In this document: piece after piece, positions 10,311 to 23,258 of the stretch
Position numbering within the stretch: position 1 is the first letter of the stretch
Layout of the letters: the number at the start of each line of letters is the position of its first letter
DNA from: Dendrolimus kikuchii
Lineage: Eukaryota; Arthropoda; Insecta; Lepidoptera; Lasiocampidae
Assembly (NCBI GenBank): GCA_019925095.2
Contig: CM034392.1
Location: 21,062,387-21,126,386, forward strand
DNA: 64,000 nt
Direction: 5' to 3'
The notes under the pieces: generated by a model
What the model was told of the DNA's origin: nothing
The model's input: the letters and a program-made list of their open reading frames with translations, nothing else
Databases searched by the model: none
Translations under genes and position numbers: made by a program

Positions 10311-11795
10311 AAAAAATCCTGCAATTTGTATTAAATAATTTAAAAAAATGGCACAAAAACATTGTACGTTCATTACTTGTAGAGAAATTATGTATTTATC
10401 CTTATTTTAAACTAGAGCTTTCTATGGGTTTTCGCTCAAGTCAACTTAGAGTCTAAATACCACGGAAACCCAAAAAATATCCTATGTTTATTCGCGTTGT
10501 CGAATGGTATACATATAGACCAAATTTGATGATAATCGTTTCATCCTTACAGCATAAATGCAGAAATATTTCGATGCTTAGCTAATTTTAAGGCAACACA
10601 TTTATAAAATTAAATCTTCTAACTCAAAAGTAGTAAGAAGTAACATTAAATAAGCACAATAATAGTTTGCTCTGTAGTTACGAGACTTTCGAAGTTACGA
10701 ATATATTTTTCATTTTAAACACAACTTGTTTACGGTGCTACGAACACAGCTTCGTAGCCTCCGTACCTACGTTACAGATTGCCACGAGATTATTGAATGC
10801 AATTTTCTTGCAAAGTATTTGAGCGTATATATATGTATGTTGTGGTGTATGACGTAATATATATATGCATGTGTCGGAAAAACATTACAGTAACCTTTTG
10901 ATTTGTTAAATACAATTAGTTATGTTATGACTCCGTCCGTATGGGATTGATTGAACGTTATATTTTGGCTAATCTAAACAATGTATTCATAAATTATGGC
11001 CTAAATGTTATTCTGATGTAACCAGTGCCGTAAATAGGGCGGTGCCACCGGTGCACAGGCACAGGGCGTAGACTGGTGGGCGCAAGAATGGCCAGACCAG
11101 GCAGGACTATTATTTTTTCGGTTAGCTCCTGATAAGTTCCCGCTGCGCCCCTAGTATTTTCGATTCCAACACATACGTACCTACATGTGCCAGTATCATC
11201 AAAAAGTCTGTTAAATTAAACAAAACATCGCGCTCATTTTTTCGGCAGCGCACGAGCGTATTTGTGTTCTAGTTCTTAAAAAAAAAAAAAAGATTTTTCT
11301 TCCAAAATATTAGATAATTGGTCCACCAACACCAAGGTCCTTGTGCGTTAGTTTATCACCCTGAATGAAATAAAGCAGGCCTATACATAGTATTGCTCTA
11401 GCTAGGGTACCTATAATATCTAAAAAAACAAGGGCGCAGTTATAGAAGCTCTGGATGTAATTACATTATTGCAGAGCTTCTTAAAATCGTGGTGTAAACG
11501 CTAGTAGTAACTAAAATTGCTTTGGAAGCGGTGGTAGACTCTTGACTTTTAATAGGTAATCTGTAAGATTCCATTTTGAAATAAATACATTCATTTTCTT
11601 TTTGTTGAAAACTTTTCCCATTACGCATCGTTAGATTTCGGTCGAATGGTTAATTAGATCAAAGTTTACTTTGAGGCCCCGGCCGCGTTCAAATTTGAGA
11701 TACCAAATAATTATCTCAAAGCTTTTGATTACCGCTACGTAAATATATATTTTAATATTTCGAAGGCAATGCGGACTTTTTTACTACTTAAGGTA
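10311..11795. other. Unassigned DNA
   Basis: No gene supported. A short GC-rich stretch at 11030-11100 (CAGTGCCGTAAATAGGGCGG) resembles the terminus of a DNA transposon, but no partner end was found. Confidence 0.35.
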
Positions 11796-11945
11796 GGGTA
11801 CATAATAAAACTAAGTTTTAACGGTTTTGAGCGCGGTTATTTTTATTTCGACGTTTCGGCCACTTATCGGTAGCCGTGATCAAGGGAGACAAAGATGTCA
11901 AGTGTCAATGAGCAATGTTAAAGATTTCATTTATCCTACCGACAA
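11796..11945. repeat. MITE-like repeat, family M (fragment)
   Basis: Shares TTTTAACGGTTTTGAGCG, TTTCGACGTTTCGGCCACTT and GTAGCCGTGATCA with copies at 14080-14302 and 52530-52655. The better copy at 14080 has inverted ends, so this is probably a truncated copy. Confidence 0.6.
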
Positions 11946-12104
11946 CTTGTTTATTTTAATTATTTAGTTTTAATTTTTGTTTATAGTTATCATTTACTCT
12001 ATGGGAGAGCCTAATCTTACTTACCGCTTCGCAACATGTTGTGGCTGGAAGAGAAGAAGCGGCGCAAGAAACTCTTTAGTAACATGCCTAGCTCTATCAA
12101 TCTT

Positions 12105-12311
12105 AATATATATAAATTACGTGTCACGTTGTTTGTCCGCGATGGATTCCTAAACTACTTGACCGATTTTAATCAAATTTGCACACCGTGTGCAGTTTGA
12201 TCCGACTTGAAAGATAGGATAGTTTACATTTGGACCCAGTAGTTGGCGCTGGAATCGGGTTTTACATTTTATTTCTTCAGGGCAGCACAACGTCTGCCGG
12301 GACAGCTAGTG
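12105..12311 (+). mobile_element. Helitron-like element (family ending GACAGCTAG)
   Basis: Starts TCTTAATATATATAAATT after an A and ends GGGACAGCTAG before a T. A stem GGCAG...CTGCC lies just upstream of CTAG, the position of the Helitron 3' hairpin. About 207 bp, no ORF. Related 3' ends occur at 36979, 37890, 44752 and 53425. Confidence 0.7.
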
Positions 12312-13277
12312 TTATATAATATTAAAATGGGTGGGAGGTAAAATAAAATGAGAAAACTGTCAATCAAGTTGAGTTGTGTGTGTACTGTGTACTTAGTAGA
12401 GGAGACGCTGAAGATCGATCTTCACTTCTTCAAAAAGTGTTCATGGTCATTTTTAAATAAATTAATTTTAATCATTTTTTTCGTAACCTTCAACTATTTT
12501 ATGGTAATAACTGAACAAATTTAGTTTCAACTGATAGATTTTAACATGGAGAATATGCTTTGACAGGCTTGCCTACTTATTTCTGTTCATGACCATCTGG
12601 CAAGCAGGTATAACCAGGTAAGTCAATATAAGTAACCACACCATTCTGTTAACCAATAAAAACTGGTATCATAAGAAAGATAATTTAATAACAAAAATAA
12701 CTGTATAGGGTTGCCAACAAAAATCCTTTCATTAAATATTATGGCCATGCTTTGAAAACTTCAAAAATAGCTATTAACACTCGATAGGCGAGCTATCGTA
12801 GGCCTGTTTGCATACAAATCAAGGTAATTTGATAAAAAGAATATGTCTCATCTGGTTTCAGATGGGTGAAGGTCGATCTTCAGCGTTTCTTAGACTAACT
12901 AGTAGCGAAAACTTAAGAAAATGCTATAAGATATGGTATTTTTTAAATCAGCTCTGTTGAACAAATTTAGGCATCGTGTAACCTTTCGGTGCCTCATATA
13001 TCGAGTATATCGATTCCGCTCTGCTGCTGCAACGACTAATCAGAAAGCGGCCTAAGCCTTTGGAGTCGTATTGCGTCACGAATATGATGTCGTAAACAAG
13101 ATTTATCTGCCTAGTACCCACAAGTGCAATCTAAGTTCTCTCTAGCGAGCGTATTTCTAGCGACTTAACATTTCTAATAAAACTTCTTAAATCAAAGTTA
13201 AGTATGGCTCAATTTAAAACGTCTGAAAGAGAATTAGATATTTATCAAGTTTCAAAATTACTATATACAAAAATAAA

Positions 13278-13920
13278 TAGGGATGGGCCGAATGTGGTTT
13301 GAACTAAATACGAACTTCAGCCGAACATTCGGTTAAAACAAAAAATTCGGCCGAACTTCGGTTTGATTTCGTCACGCTTTCTCTAGAGCAACACGTCTCG
13401 TGACTTGATAACGCCGTAAAATTTAAATATGAGTAAGTGGATAAAAGAATAAATTTTTAGACCGTCGAAAAAAAAACACCATTTCATAATTCTAAATTCA
13501 TATTATTTAATTCGTAAAAAGTGATTTCAATCAAAATTAAAGTTGTAATTTTTTTTTAATTCAAGTTACGCGTTATAATTAAGGAGTTGCACTACTTACT
13601 GATGTTTTTTAGAGGAATAATAAGTTTTTTTTTAAGTTAATGTCTATTTAATTAGGCAAATACTCAATCAAGAACTAATTTTATTTGTTTTTTATAACAT
13701 TGCACGTTAAGGTTCCTTAAGTAAAATAAATCACGAGTATATAGATGCCAATTTTTATATTACGGTTATGATATATGATTTCTATTAACTTCAGTCAAAA
13801 TAGTGCAAGTAGGTATTTACTTTATTCTTGCACCGAATGTTCGGCATTTAAACCGAATTTCAGCTCAAGCTGCCGAAATGCGGTCAAACCGAATGTAAAA
13901 CGAATTTCGGCCAATCCCTA
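13278..13920. mobile_element. hAT-type MITE, family H1 copy 1
   Basis: 643 bp with inverted ends TAGGGATGGGCCGAATG and its near complement (CGGCCAATCCCTA). The flanks are AAAATAAA (13270-13277) and AAAATAAT (13921-13928), a 7/8 match to an 8-bp hAT-type duplication. TTCGG/CCGAA motifs cluster in the first and last 100 bp. No transposase. Confidence 0.82.
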
Positions 13921-14079
13921 AAAATAATATGTAAAAGAATAGAAAAATTATTTAGAAAAATTGTGAGAATTAAGAATATTTGTCTTAGCAAATTTGATAC
14001 TCCATTTTTGAGGCATACGAGAGACTTCTACGCGTTTAATATTTTCTTATGTTTTCACGACTAGTATAGATAATAAAAC

Positions 14080-14302
14080 TACATTTTAACAGATTTAAGC
14101 GTAGTAATTGATTTGATTTTTATTTCGACGTTTTGGCTACTTTTCAGTAGCCGTGATCACGGAAGACAAATATGTCAAGTGTCAATGAGTATCATTAAAG
14201 TTTTATTTAGACTATCGCCAACTTGTTCATGACATGAAACATCGGAATAATGAAAATAAAATAAATTACCGCGCTGAAAACCGTTAAAACGTAGTTCTAT
14301 GC
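14080..14302. mobile_element. MITE-like repeat, family M
   Basis: Left end AACTACATTTTAACAG and right end CCGTTAAAACGTAGTT form inverted termini; the interior has TTTCGACGTTTTGGCTACTT and AGCCGTGATCACGG. Non-coding. The superfamily cannot be named from the ends alone. Confidence 0.6.
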
Positions 14303-14407
14303 GTGAGCCAAATTTTATGTGTTTAACCTTAGTCATACCTGAGATAATTAGCTGAATCACACAGGCACATAGACGAGCAATGTAATGAAAGTAACATAAC
14401 GACAGCC

Positions 14408-14560
14408 TCTATGGTTGAGCGGGCTAAGCCTTTACCGACCGACCTCACTACAACGCAGATGTTCCGGGTTCGATTCCTGGCACGGTAAATTTCATAAACG
14501 AACTATCTGTTATTTACTAAGGTCTGGGTGTCTGGGAGTGGCCCCAGAGTGGTAAGCAAT
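14408..14560 (+). mobile_element. tRNA-derived SINE, family B
   Basis: The A box region GGTTGAGCGGGCTAAGCC and the B box GGGTTCGATTCC are spaced as in a tRNA gene, followed by a non-tRNA body (GGTCTGGGTGTCTGGGAG). Other copies run on the minus strand at 59376-59625, 49842-50044 and 43745-43930, with a fragment at 18022-18052. It is a SINE head and not a tRNA gene because the same tail follows in every copy. Confidence 0.8.
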
Positions 14561-16070
14561 TTTAAACTTTATTGTCAAACAGTTAAACATCATTTTCTAT
14601 GGAACAGTCTGTTCTGTGATTTAATATAAAGGTAACGTGTTCTCGCGGAACGTTACATAAATCAATTTGAAAATTGGCGAATATTTTCATACCATGACTG
14701 TATAAACAGATAGGTAATTTTTAAATATGTCTGGATTTATGTGTAAATTAGTTTTTGTATGTATGTTTAAATTGTGCTGTCCTATCTCATTGTCTGCTCC
14801 CCTTACATCATCAGATTAGTGAAGAATCTCCTTTATGTTAGGTTCCTGGAAGTTATCGGTTTCAGCAATAAGGTCCCATATTATTTTACCAAAAAGTATT
14901 GTTAATATGCATTTTTGGTCATTTTTTTTGTGAGCAATAAAGTGTTGGTCATATCCTTCCTTCAGATTGTCTTGTTTAATTTTGGAATAAGAACCCTTAA
15001 ATTCAAATTTCGATCCAAAGGATCGAATCACGACAATAAATATGAAGGTTTAGCTAGTTCGCAATAAAATCGAGGTCTAATCGGCCTTTGTGACCGCTAA
15101 AGCCGACACAACGCTCTAAAGTAAATAAACAACGACCCCGAGCACTCGAGGGAGCCTCGCTGCTGAATAATATTCTCTCTTAATTTTTTTTACATGGAGA
15201 ATCTGAAAGCTGTAGAGTAAAAGGGTTTTTTTAATTATATTCTGGTTACGGGATTTTTTTTTATTTTTTTATCCGCTTTGATGTAAAAACATAGGGTGGC
15301 GAAGATATAGCTGCACAAAATAATGTGAAAAAAACAGATCTGTAGTAGTGCTGATTGATATTCTTATTTAGTAAGACATACCACTATCACACTAGTAATG
15401 ACAACTGTGTAAGCTCCTTAATCTTATATTCAATTACTCTATTTATGAGTAAAGGGCCATTTATAAGGGAAAAGTTTCTTGCCTTGAAGATATGATTGTC
15501 GAAAGCAAGAAAAACATATAATCATGTAAACTAAACATACGATATCGTACGTGAAAGTGCTGTAATCGACTGGTCATTGAATATTGACATATCTGTGTAC
15601 ACAAAATACAAAATACCGTGCTCATCACCGAGCTCGAAAGGCAAGTCTCGCATTCAAATCGGTTTCAATTGATTTGTACGCTATTCGCATGCACTTGAAA
15701 AAATGTCATACGAGTTCTAGTTTAGAGTAGTCGAGAAATTGTTGGCAAATATGTCAATGCGATTTGTGTCGTAGTGTACACAAAACTCTCGGTGATAATT
15801 ATCGTATGATATACTCGTAAGCGACTTTTTGTTTTTTGATTAAATTTGGTGTATGTGTTTGAAGTGGGTCTCGGGATAGTTAAGAATTTACATTTTCTTC
15901 TACATCTTTTAAGCGTAACATTAAAGCAATCCTTCTCAAAGAAGCATATTATTCAGTTAACGATTATTTTTGTACTTAAATATTAATATGATTATATAAA
16001 AATACCTTTCTTATTGACATAATATGTTTTGTAAAATCTATAATATTTATTTATACAGACGAGCTTGCAT
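14561..16070. other. Unassigned AT-rich DNA
   Basis: No coding region, recognised repeat or structure is supported here. Confidence 0.4.
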
Positions 16071-16079
16071 GACAAGAGT

Positions 16080-16192
16080 TATGAATGTCAAAGAGGCAAG
16101 TGAGGTGTGTAAGAATAAGCCTAAATGGCACTCTGTTGTTCGTGCCTACCCCGCAAGGGAACTGGCGTGAAGTTATGTATGTATGTATAATA
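16080..16192 (+). repeat. LINE-type 3' end fragment with TATG tail
   Basis: GCCTAAATGGCACTCTGTTG through CCCCGCAAGGGAACTG to GTTATGTATGTATG recurs at 44145-44236. The shared 3' end with a short (TATG)n tail suggests the end of a non-LTR retrotransposon or a SINE using it. Confidence 0.55.
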
Positions 16193-16289
16193 TTTATTGT
16201 AAATTTGAAATTCTTATAATGGTAATTATGACTACGTATTTATATTCAGACACAATTTTCTTTTGTTAGTGAATTAATATAAATAAATA

Positions 16290-16430
16290 AATATATAATT
16301 GGAGCCGGTAGGCGACGTTGAAATTGGTTTCCAAGATTATGATAATTTTTTGTGTGTGTCCTTGTTGAGTGGGGTCCCTCCCTGGTTGGGTCAGATTCAC
16401 AATTGGATCCGATAGTTGCTATCGCGCTCT
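16290..16430 (+). repeat. Fragment related to the 37-kb Helitron-like composite
   Basis: Contains GAGCCGGTAGGCGACGTTGA, TTGTGTGTGTCC and TCAGATTCACAATTGGA, matching the arrangement at 37610-37850. No terminus was identified. Confidence 0.45.
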
Positions 16431-16607
16431 ATATTAAAACATTTACCGAGCTTGCGTATCGCAATAATATCGACGAATGCCTGTTTTACAGTCCTTCAGA
16501 TTACTTTTATAACTATTAATCATATTTTCAACAAATGTATTATAACAATTTTTTATCGCAATTTCGACATCACGTGCTACACACAGTTCAAAGCGTGTTC
16601 TCATGCC

Positions 16608-16751
16608 CTGCTCACCTTGTTTACGTTTACCCTGCCCACCTTGTTTCTGTTTACCCTGCCTACCTTGTTTCTGTTTACACTGCCTACCTTGTTTCCGTTT
16701 ACTCTGCCTACCTTGTTTCTGTTTACCCTGCCTACCTTGTTTCTGTTTACC
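16608..16751. repeat. 24-bp minisatellite, six units
   Basis: Unit CTGCCTACCTTGTTTCTGTT plus TACC is repeated six times with few substitutions, followed by a degenerate partial unit. Because 24 is divisible by three, several frames stay open on both strands; the minus-strand frame reads repeated GRQGKQKQ. There is no other sign of a gene. Confidence 0.9.
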
Positions 16752-16869
16752 CTGTGCACCCTTTGAGACCCTCATAATTCAAGTGATGAAAAATATCTTA
16801 AGAACCGGTACTTCTATTGAATTTATGAAATTAGTTATAAGACCTGTAATTTTAGGAAGGGATGTTATT

Positions 16870-17160
16870 ACGCCATTAACGCGTTTTTAGCAGTTCTACC
16901 TGAATGTTGAAAATATTTTTTTTGTCGAGGAAAGACTCCCAGCCTTGCCAGCCTTTAGGATAGAATAAAGAGGATGAAATAGAGAGATCAGGCAAGAGTA
17001 ATGTGATATGTTATTGCAATAGGGGGATAAAATAGGGAACAATGGATAGGGGACGGGGAAGTGGGCTATCGGAACTCTCATTCATCGCACAAAACACGAT
17101 TAGCTCAAGCTAACCGTTTCGCGCCGATATTCTGTAAGAGGGTTGTATCAGACTGGTTGA
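16870..17160 (-). repeat. Repeat related to SINE head family Q
   Basis: The minus strand carries CCTAAAGGCTGGCAAGGCTG and ATCCTCTTTATTC-like pyrimidine-rich sequence, as in 49225-49310 and 62690-62790. The shared family P tail was not found here. Confidence 0.45.
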
Positions 17161-17374
17161 GCCGGTGGCCCTAAGAGCCTGCATTCAAGATAATGAACCC
17201 AGCTCTCCCGCGATCATAATTCGAACTTCTTTAACGATAATAAACGAATTCCAAGCCTGCATCTATATCTTGATACTATCTACGTACTCGCAAACTACGA
17301 TAAATCCTACAACTGCTATAGACAGAAATCGACTGAGCATAGTATTACACTTGTATAATACGTATTGTGTGTAG

Positions 17375-18888
17375 TAGCTATATAACTTAGCACAGTTAAT
17401 GTAGGTAGATGATAGTGTCGTTCTTATTCATTTGGTCGATCCCTCATTGAGTTGAAAAGATAGTTTTCGGGATTACCCCACCAGTAATGGTACATTAAAA
17501 CAAAACTTTTATCTTAAATTTTGTTCGATTTTAGTATCTACCACGGTAATGGGGGTTCTGATATCTTGCTGATCGTTTATTTGCCCTACCATCGGTTAAA
17601 ATTTGATGTAAGCTCCATACAAGTAATCTTAGAATTCAACCGATAGTAAGGTAAGTGAATGAATAGTGAGATAAATGTAAGAACCGGCCATAAGCCCCGC
17701 GTGAACGATCTGATGCGCATAGCTAACATACAACAAAGCATTCATTCAATCATTCGTCTCTAAGGTGTTCTTCAATTTCTTTCTAAAGTATTATTACACT
17801 ACACTGATTTAGGGACCCACTACAGACGCGTGTAGCCGCGCTAAAGATTCATCAGAGTCGTTTCCTTAGTATACTCATCCTGACTTAGGGAAAGGGTATC
17901 CAGAACTTTACGTTTAGATAGAATGACGCTATAGCTGTTAATGTAATTATTATGTAAGCCACTTACCTCGACTTTATATGTATACAACATGAGTCAGTAT
18001 ATACATATAAGTTGACGGTATGTGGGATTGAGCGGGCTAAGCCTTTGCCGATTATATTTTATTTATATTTGTAATTAGACAACAGAGCATATCCATGATT
18101 GAATACAAGGTATTTACTAAAGTACTTTGTGTCCAATCTAGACGTGTTCTGCTCGAATTTGTAATTCGATTTTAGAATTAGAATAGAATATACACACGAT
18201 TAAATAAAACAAAAGGTCTCATTAATTTGATTTATTTTCGTAATATTATTCAACTGTTGACAGATAACAAATGATCTCACAATATTTAAATTGTACATAA
18301 TGACTTAAGAAAATATGGCAACACACATATTTTAACAATAAATATTATGGTGGTATTCCAGTGTTACAACTTTAGACACAGTTTATTTTAAGCTGTTAAC
18401 CCAATGCATGGCAAATAACTTGAATTTGCGCAGAAGATACCATGAGGCAAGGCATGTATGTTGGAGTTTACAACAAAAAATACCAACCTAGTTTAGATCA
18501 AGTTATATGCTGCATAATATACTCATACACACTTGTATATTTAATTATTTAATGGAAGATAGTGTACATAGCTGTTTAGGTGTTACAATTACACTAGACA
18601 ACAAACTGAATACTGTCGATAAATTTTACTTTAGAAAAGCAAGCCCCTTATTACATTGGACTTTATTGATCTTATGTGATATTTAAATAAGTAATTTTAT
18701 GGAACAATATTATTTATCTCTCATTATATAAACTCAGTTCAGTTTCAAAAGTAGATAATTAGTTCGCGAGCAAAATGATGATCTGGTTGACAGCTATTTA
18801 AAAAAAAGACAAGTAAGGTAAACAAACAAACAATTATAGTTCTAGAATATTCCTAAACTTGAGTGAAGCTACATTCATTGATTAGAAT
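17375..18888. other. Mostly unassigned DNA
   Basis: No gene supported. A 30-bp SINE family B fragment (GGATTGAGCGGGCTAAGCCT) is at 18027-18048. Confidence 0.4.
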
Positions 18889-19590
18889 TAGGGATGGGCC
18901 GAATGTAGTTTGAACCGAATACGTACTTCGGCCGAACTTCGGTTTGTTTTGACCGCGTTTTCTCAAAGGCAACACATTGGAACCTGTTGACAACGTCAAC
19001 TTGATAACACCGAATTTTTGGCTTTTTTACATCATAACCTGCCTCTAGTAAATTTTAAGTATAAGTAGGTGAATAAAAGAATAAATTTTTATACCTTTGA
19101 TTGAAAAAAATCATCATTTCATCATTCTAAATTCATAATGTTTAAATCGTAAAAAGTGATTTCAATCAAAATGAAAGTTATAATTGGTGATGTCTCGTAG
19201 ACATGTTTTTTTAAATGCAAGTTACGCATTGTTATTAAGCAATTGCACTACTTACTGATATTTCTTAGAGGAATAATAAGTTTATTTTATTTTAGGCAAA
19301 GACTCAATCAAGAATTAATTTTATTTATTTTTTATCACATTGCACGTTAAGATTTACATGTTCCTAACTAAAATAAATGACCGTGAGTATACAGATGCCA
19401 ATTTCTATATTACGGTTATGATAAATATGATTTCTATTAATTTCAGTCAAAATAGTGCAAGTAGTTATTTTACTTTTAATTGCACCAAATGTTCGGCATT
19501 TAAACCGAATTTCGGCCGAATGCTGAAGTTCGGCTCACGCTGCCGAAATTCGGTCAAATCAAATGTAAAACGAATTTCGGCTCATCCCTA
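18889..19590. mobile_element. hAT-type MITE, family H1 copy 2
   Basis: 702 bp with inverted ends TAGGGATGGGCCGAA and TTCGGCTCATCCCTA and a perfect 8-bp target duplication ATTAGAAT (18881-18888 and 19591-19598). It aligns along its length with 13278-13920; the extra 59 bp lie mainly in interior gaps. Non-coding. Confidence 0.9.
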
Positions 19591-19696
19591 ATTAGAATAA
19601 AAGAATAAATGTTGTACAAGTGGTATATTACATACATAAATGACGCTGAAATGCATTCAAACTTTGAAATTCATTGCATCTGTCCAATTTATAATA

Positions 19697-19977
19697 AGAG
19701 GCCGTACCTGGGCCGTCTTAAGCATATTAAGTGCCGCGGTGCGAAAGGCGGACTACGCCCTCCAATACTCATTTTGACAAAACGAAAACTTTATTTCCAT
19801 CCATCCGTTATCCGTCCAACTTTGTGTTAGTTACTGCAATTTTAATTATATAATTGCATTAATTTTTCTTCTACAATATACATTTATTTATCAGATGTGT
19901 ATAGTTAAGGCTATCGGTTTGCGCCACGTAAGACCCTGCGTCCTTTGCACCCCGGGGTAAAGACGGCCCTGGGTCTA
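19697..19977. mobile_element. Degenerate MITE with CCTGGGCCGTCTT ends
   Basis: CCTGGGCCGTCTTAAG at the left and GTAAAGACGGCCCTGGG at the right are inverted, resembling the CAGGGCCG ends of some hAT elements. Flanking duplications were not found. Confidence 0.45.
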
Positions 19978-21504
19978 CTTTAATAGCTGTAAACTATGTT
20001 TGAAACCAAAGCATTACCCATTGGTCTCAAGCGGTCCACATTTCAAATCTATGAAATTGAACAATTTATTTCTAACATCATGTGTATTAGAATGGGTACG
20101 AAGCAGAAATTGTTTATCTGTCCCTCTCACTAGTGTAACACTCGATTGCCGTCACACTCGCTCGTCGTAACTTTGCGAGCCTATACGCATGTGTGAAAGA
20201 GATAAATAGTGTGGGTTCATTATATAGAATGATTACTGCTTTGCTATTGGAGTATTGTTTGAATAAACAAGTATTATATAATATTACAATCATATCAAGA
20301 AATTGACTTTTATGTATACCAGACGTCAGAATAATTACACAATTATACAATTCAGACTTCCATCGTACTATATTAAATTTGAAAGTCAACGGATATCGGC
20401 CACACGTGCATATTATATACTTTTTATATCCTGTAAAATTAAATTGGTCACGTGGGATATATAGATCATAACTTACAAAATCGGCACTGTGTAGAAAGTC
20501 TAACGCTCTAATTCATAATATATATACGAAGTTTATAATTTGGTTATAAAAACTTTTTACAAAAAGTGTTTTTCATATTCGAATTGTGAATATGAAAATA
20601 ATCAACTCGTTTTAACGAGTCCATAAACCTCGCATAAGTATCATGATTTAGTGAGTTAGTAGTTAATTATACATTCTGAATGACAGGGCTTAGATATCGC
20701 CCGATGTGCCGTTAAGGCATATTATCCTTAAATAATAAAGATGCTGAAATTAATTGCGGCAGCAATTCCGAATACAATTTGATCTGGTTCCATGATGAAG
20801 TAATAAATTATTTAATTTACAAGTAAAATTTTATTCATAATACAAAATTATTCTTTGTCTTTTCGTGATTGATTGATACATTTTAAAAATACAAATAAAC
20901 CGACAAGCGTCGATAATGAAATGTTAAAATTAAAAATTACTGTACAAATTAATCTAAGATATGACTTACGACAAACAAAGGTACACAAAACGCGTTATCC
21001 AAGTCAATCGGCCCGTTTTATAATAACAAAACTTAGAAGACGATATTCCAATATTTCATCAAATGGGCAAATGCTATGTTAATATTAATGCTAAAGCTAC
21101 AGCGACTTAATTGTATGTCGGCATGTTCTATAGACTGTCAACACGATTTGAATCGCGGTGTGATTTAAAGTTACAAAATTTCGTATAGTCCTCGTCAAAT
21201 CTTATCGGGAATGCCGCAGGCTTCTGTTAGCAATCTAATAAGACCATAAAAATTGTCTCGGACTATAGAATATGGGATTTTATTAGGATTGAGCTTGTGC
21301 TTACGTCCTGTTAAATATAGAAATTATGAGCTTGCTATAATTGCAGTTTTGGACTAAAAATACCCAATTTAATTTATAATTATTACATTTCTGAATATTT
21401 TTAAACGTAAAGCTGAGGGTAATTACTAGTTTTGTAAATTTATTCTAGTTGTACTCGCGCGGTCGCATCGTGTAAACAGTCCTTTTAGATCTGTTTTAAG
21501 CTTA
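19978..21504. other. Unassigned AT-rich DNA
   Basis: No gene. A small palindrome (TTTCATATTC...GAATATGAAA) is at 20571-20598. Confidence 0.4.
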
Positions 21505-21655
21505 GGCCACACCGATTTATATGCGACCATAAACGTCCATAAAGAATAGGGACTATGAAATCTCATAGTATATCTAAACAGTAACAACAAAATTATATCT
21601 CTATGAGATCGTTATATTGTTATTATATATTATCCATTTCGGTGTGGATTAAACT
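21505..21655. repeat. Short inverted-repeat element with CCACACCGA ends
   Basis: TAGGCCACACCGATTTA at the left and TTTCGGTGTGGATTAA at the right are inverted, with an internal TCTCATAGTATATCTA / TCTATGAGAT pair. Probably a small MITE. Confidence 0.4.
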
Positions 21656-22666
21656 TAGTATTCTAATCGTACGCAATACTATTTTATAACTTCCAAATTA
21701 CACTTACTATAAAGCAAACTATAAACAATATACTGTCAATGATACTGAAGAAAATCTCGAGCTAATATGCCCCCGAAATTATTAAATATACGTTGTACCA
21801 ATTTTAAATGTAATGAGAATTATATGTATTTTATAACCTAAAAATGACCCTTAAATAGTTTTCAACAAACAACGTTATTACAAGTCTTAGCATAGAAACA
21901 ATAGCCCGACACTGATAATCACATTGGATATGATATAAGAAAGGACTCAGATTGTTCCTAACAACATCTTATAGACATATGAAGTGTAACAACAGATTAA
22001 AGGCGCTACAAATCGCTCGCCCCACACGCGCTTGTGTGGTACGCGATTTCCAACTCGCTTCATTGCGTTCGTTGTAAAACTTGCAACAATACGGAACACG
22101 CAAAACTCAAATACTTTGACAACTATAAATATCCCATTCAAATATTTTGATATGAAGAATCAACTATTCTAATATCGTCTTGTGCGCTAACATGCGTATA
22201 CAGGGAAGACTACAATTATTATTAAGAAACTCATTGGAACATACCAAGTTTTCCAACGAACGCCATACAATATTATCAATTATACATATTAATCGTAAGT
22301 AAATCACATCAGAATTAATGAATAGTGCGCTAGAAATTATTACTCTGTGACACTTTAAAATACATTAATTCGAAATGTAAAAATATTTACAGCCACCGTC
22401 CGTCCGCTACGTCTAAATTCCATTATGACTGCTATTCAAAGTGCGCTCGTAACTTTTGATTTAGGCGGAGTTTATGCGAGGTCTTGGATTAATCGACCGA
22501 ACACAACTCGGCGCAATTCAAAGTTGGACGACCGTTTAACGTTTACAATATATATTTCTCTTTCTATTCAACATTCTCACTACTTCAATTCATATCTGTT
22601 GACATCATAATATATTATTAAAATATTCATAATAACATCGAACGCTGTTTTATATTCAACTTGTTA
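21656..22666. other. Unassigned AT-rich DNA
   Basis: No gene or recognised repeat. Confidence 0.4.
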
Positions 22667-22674
22667 CGCGTGAC

Positions 22675-23258
22675 TAGGGATGCGACGATATATCGAAACA
22701 CCTAAGAGATATTGATATTAAAATATCATACAACCATATTATCGATATCTATGTATAAACTAATAGGTCGTGGTAGCCCGGTGATAAAAAAAACTCGCAT
22801 CTCATTTCAATAACATAAGTTCGAATCGTAGCCAAAGAATGTGCACCGATTAGACATTTTTTTATATTGTTATAATTACTACATGCTGTCAATGAAGGAA
22901 AACATTACGAGGATAGCCACGCCACTCATTAGAGATTATCAACGTGTGCAAACCGCTAAACCGTGATAAAGCTTGAAAGCTATACCTATCTTTACACTGA
23001 AATAGGGACATTCCCAAATATAATTGTGGAACTTCTTAAACACTTTTATTAAAAAGGCTTTCTTGAGTTACATATATAAATGGAATTGATAAATATGTCT
23101 TCATAGTTTGTAATTAGATGGTTTTTTTATTTTTTTCTTTATATTTTACTATGATTCATTTAAATATTTACATCGACAATATCAAGTTGAATCAGTGGAT
23201 ATTTTTAATTTACATATTTACTATGCATCGATAAAATATTTATTACGTCCCATCCCTA
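22675..23258. mobile_element. hAT-type MITE, family H2, carrying a SINE
   Basis: Ends TAGGGATGCGACGATA and ACGTCCCATCCCTA are inverted over their first 8 bases, and the flanks are a perfect 8-bp duplication CGCGTGAC (22667-22674 and 23259-23266). The interior is rich in ATCGATA. It shares only the terminal octamer with family H1. A diverged tRNA-type SINE sits inside at about 22767-22985. Confidence 0.9.
22767..22985 (+). mobile_element. Diverged SINE, family A-like, inside a hAT MITE
   Basis: GGTCGTGGTAGCCCGGTGAT, a decayed B box (AGTTCGAATCG), GTGCACCGATTAGACATTTT and CTGTCAATGAAGGAAAACAT follow the order of family A (28825-29131), with many substitutions. Confidence 0.65.

Noticed and set aside
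14411..14490. tRNA gene
   Set aside because: Head of SINE family B with the same downstream body at 49.9 and 59.5 kb.
16443..16775. 110-codon ORF rich in GKQKQGRQ
   Set aside because: Produced by the 24-bp minisatellite; the flanking part shows no domain or conservation signal.
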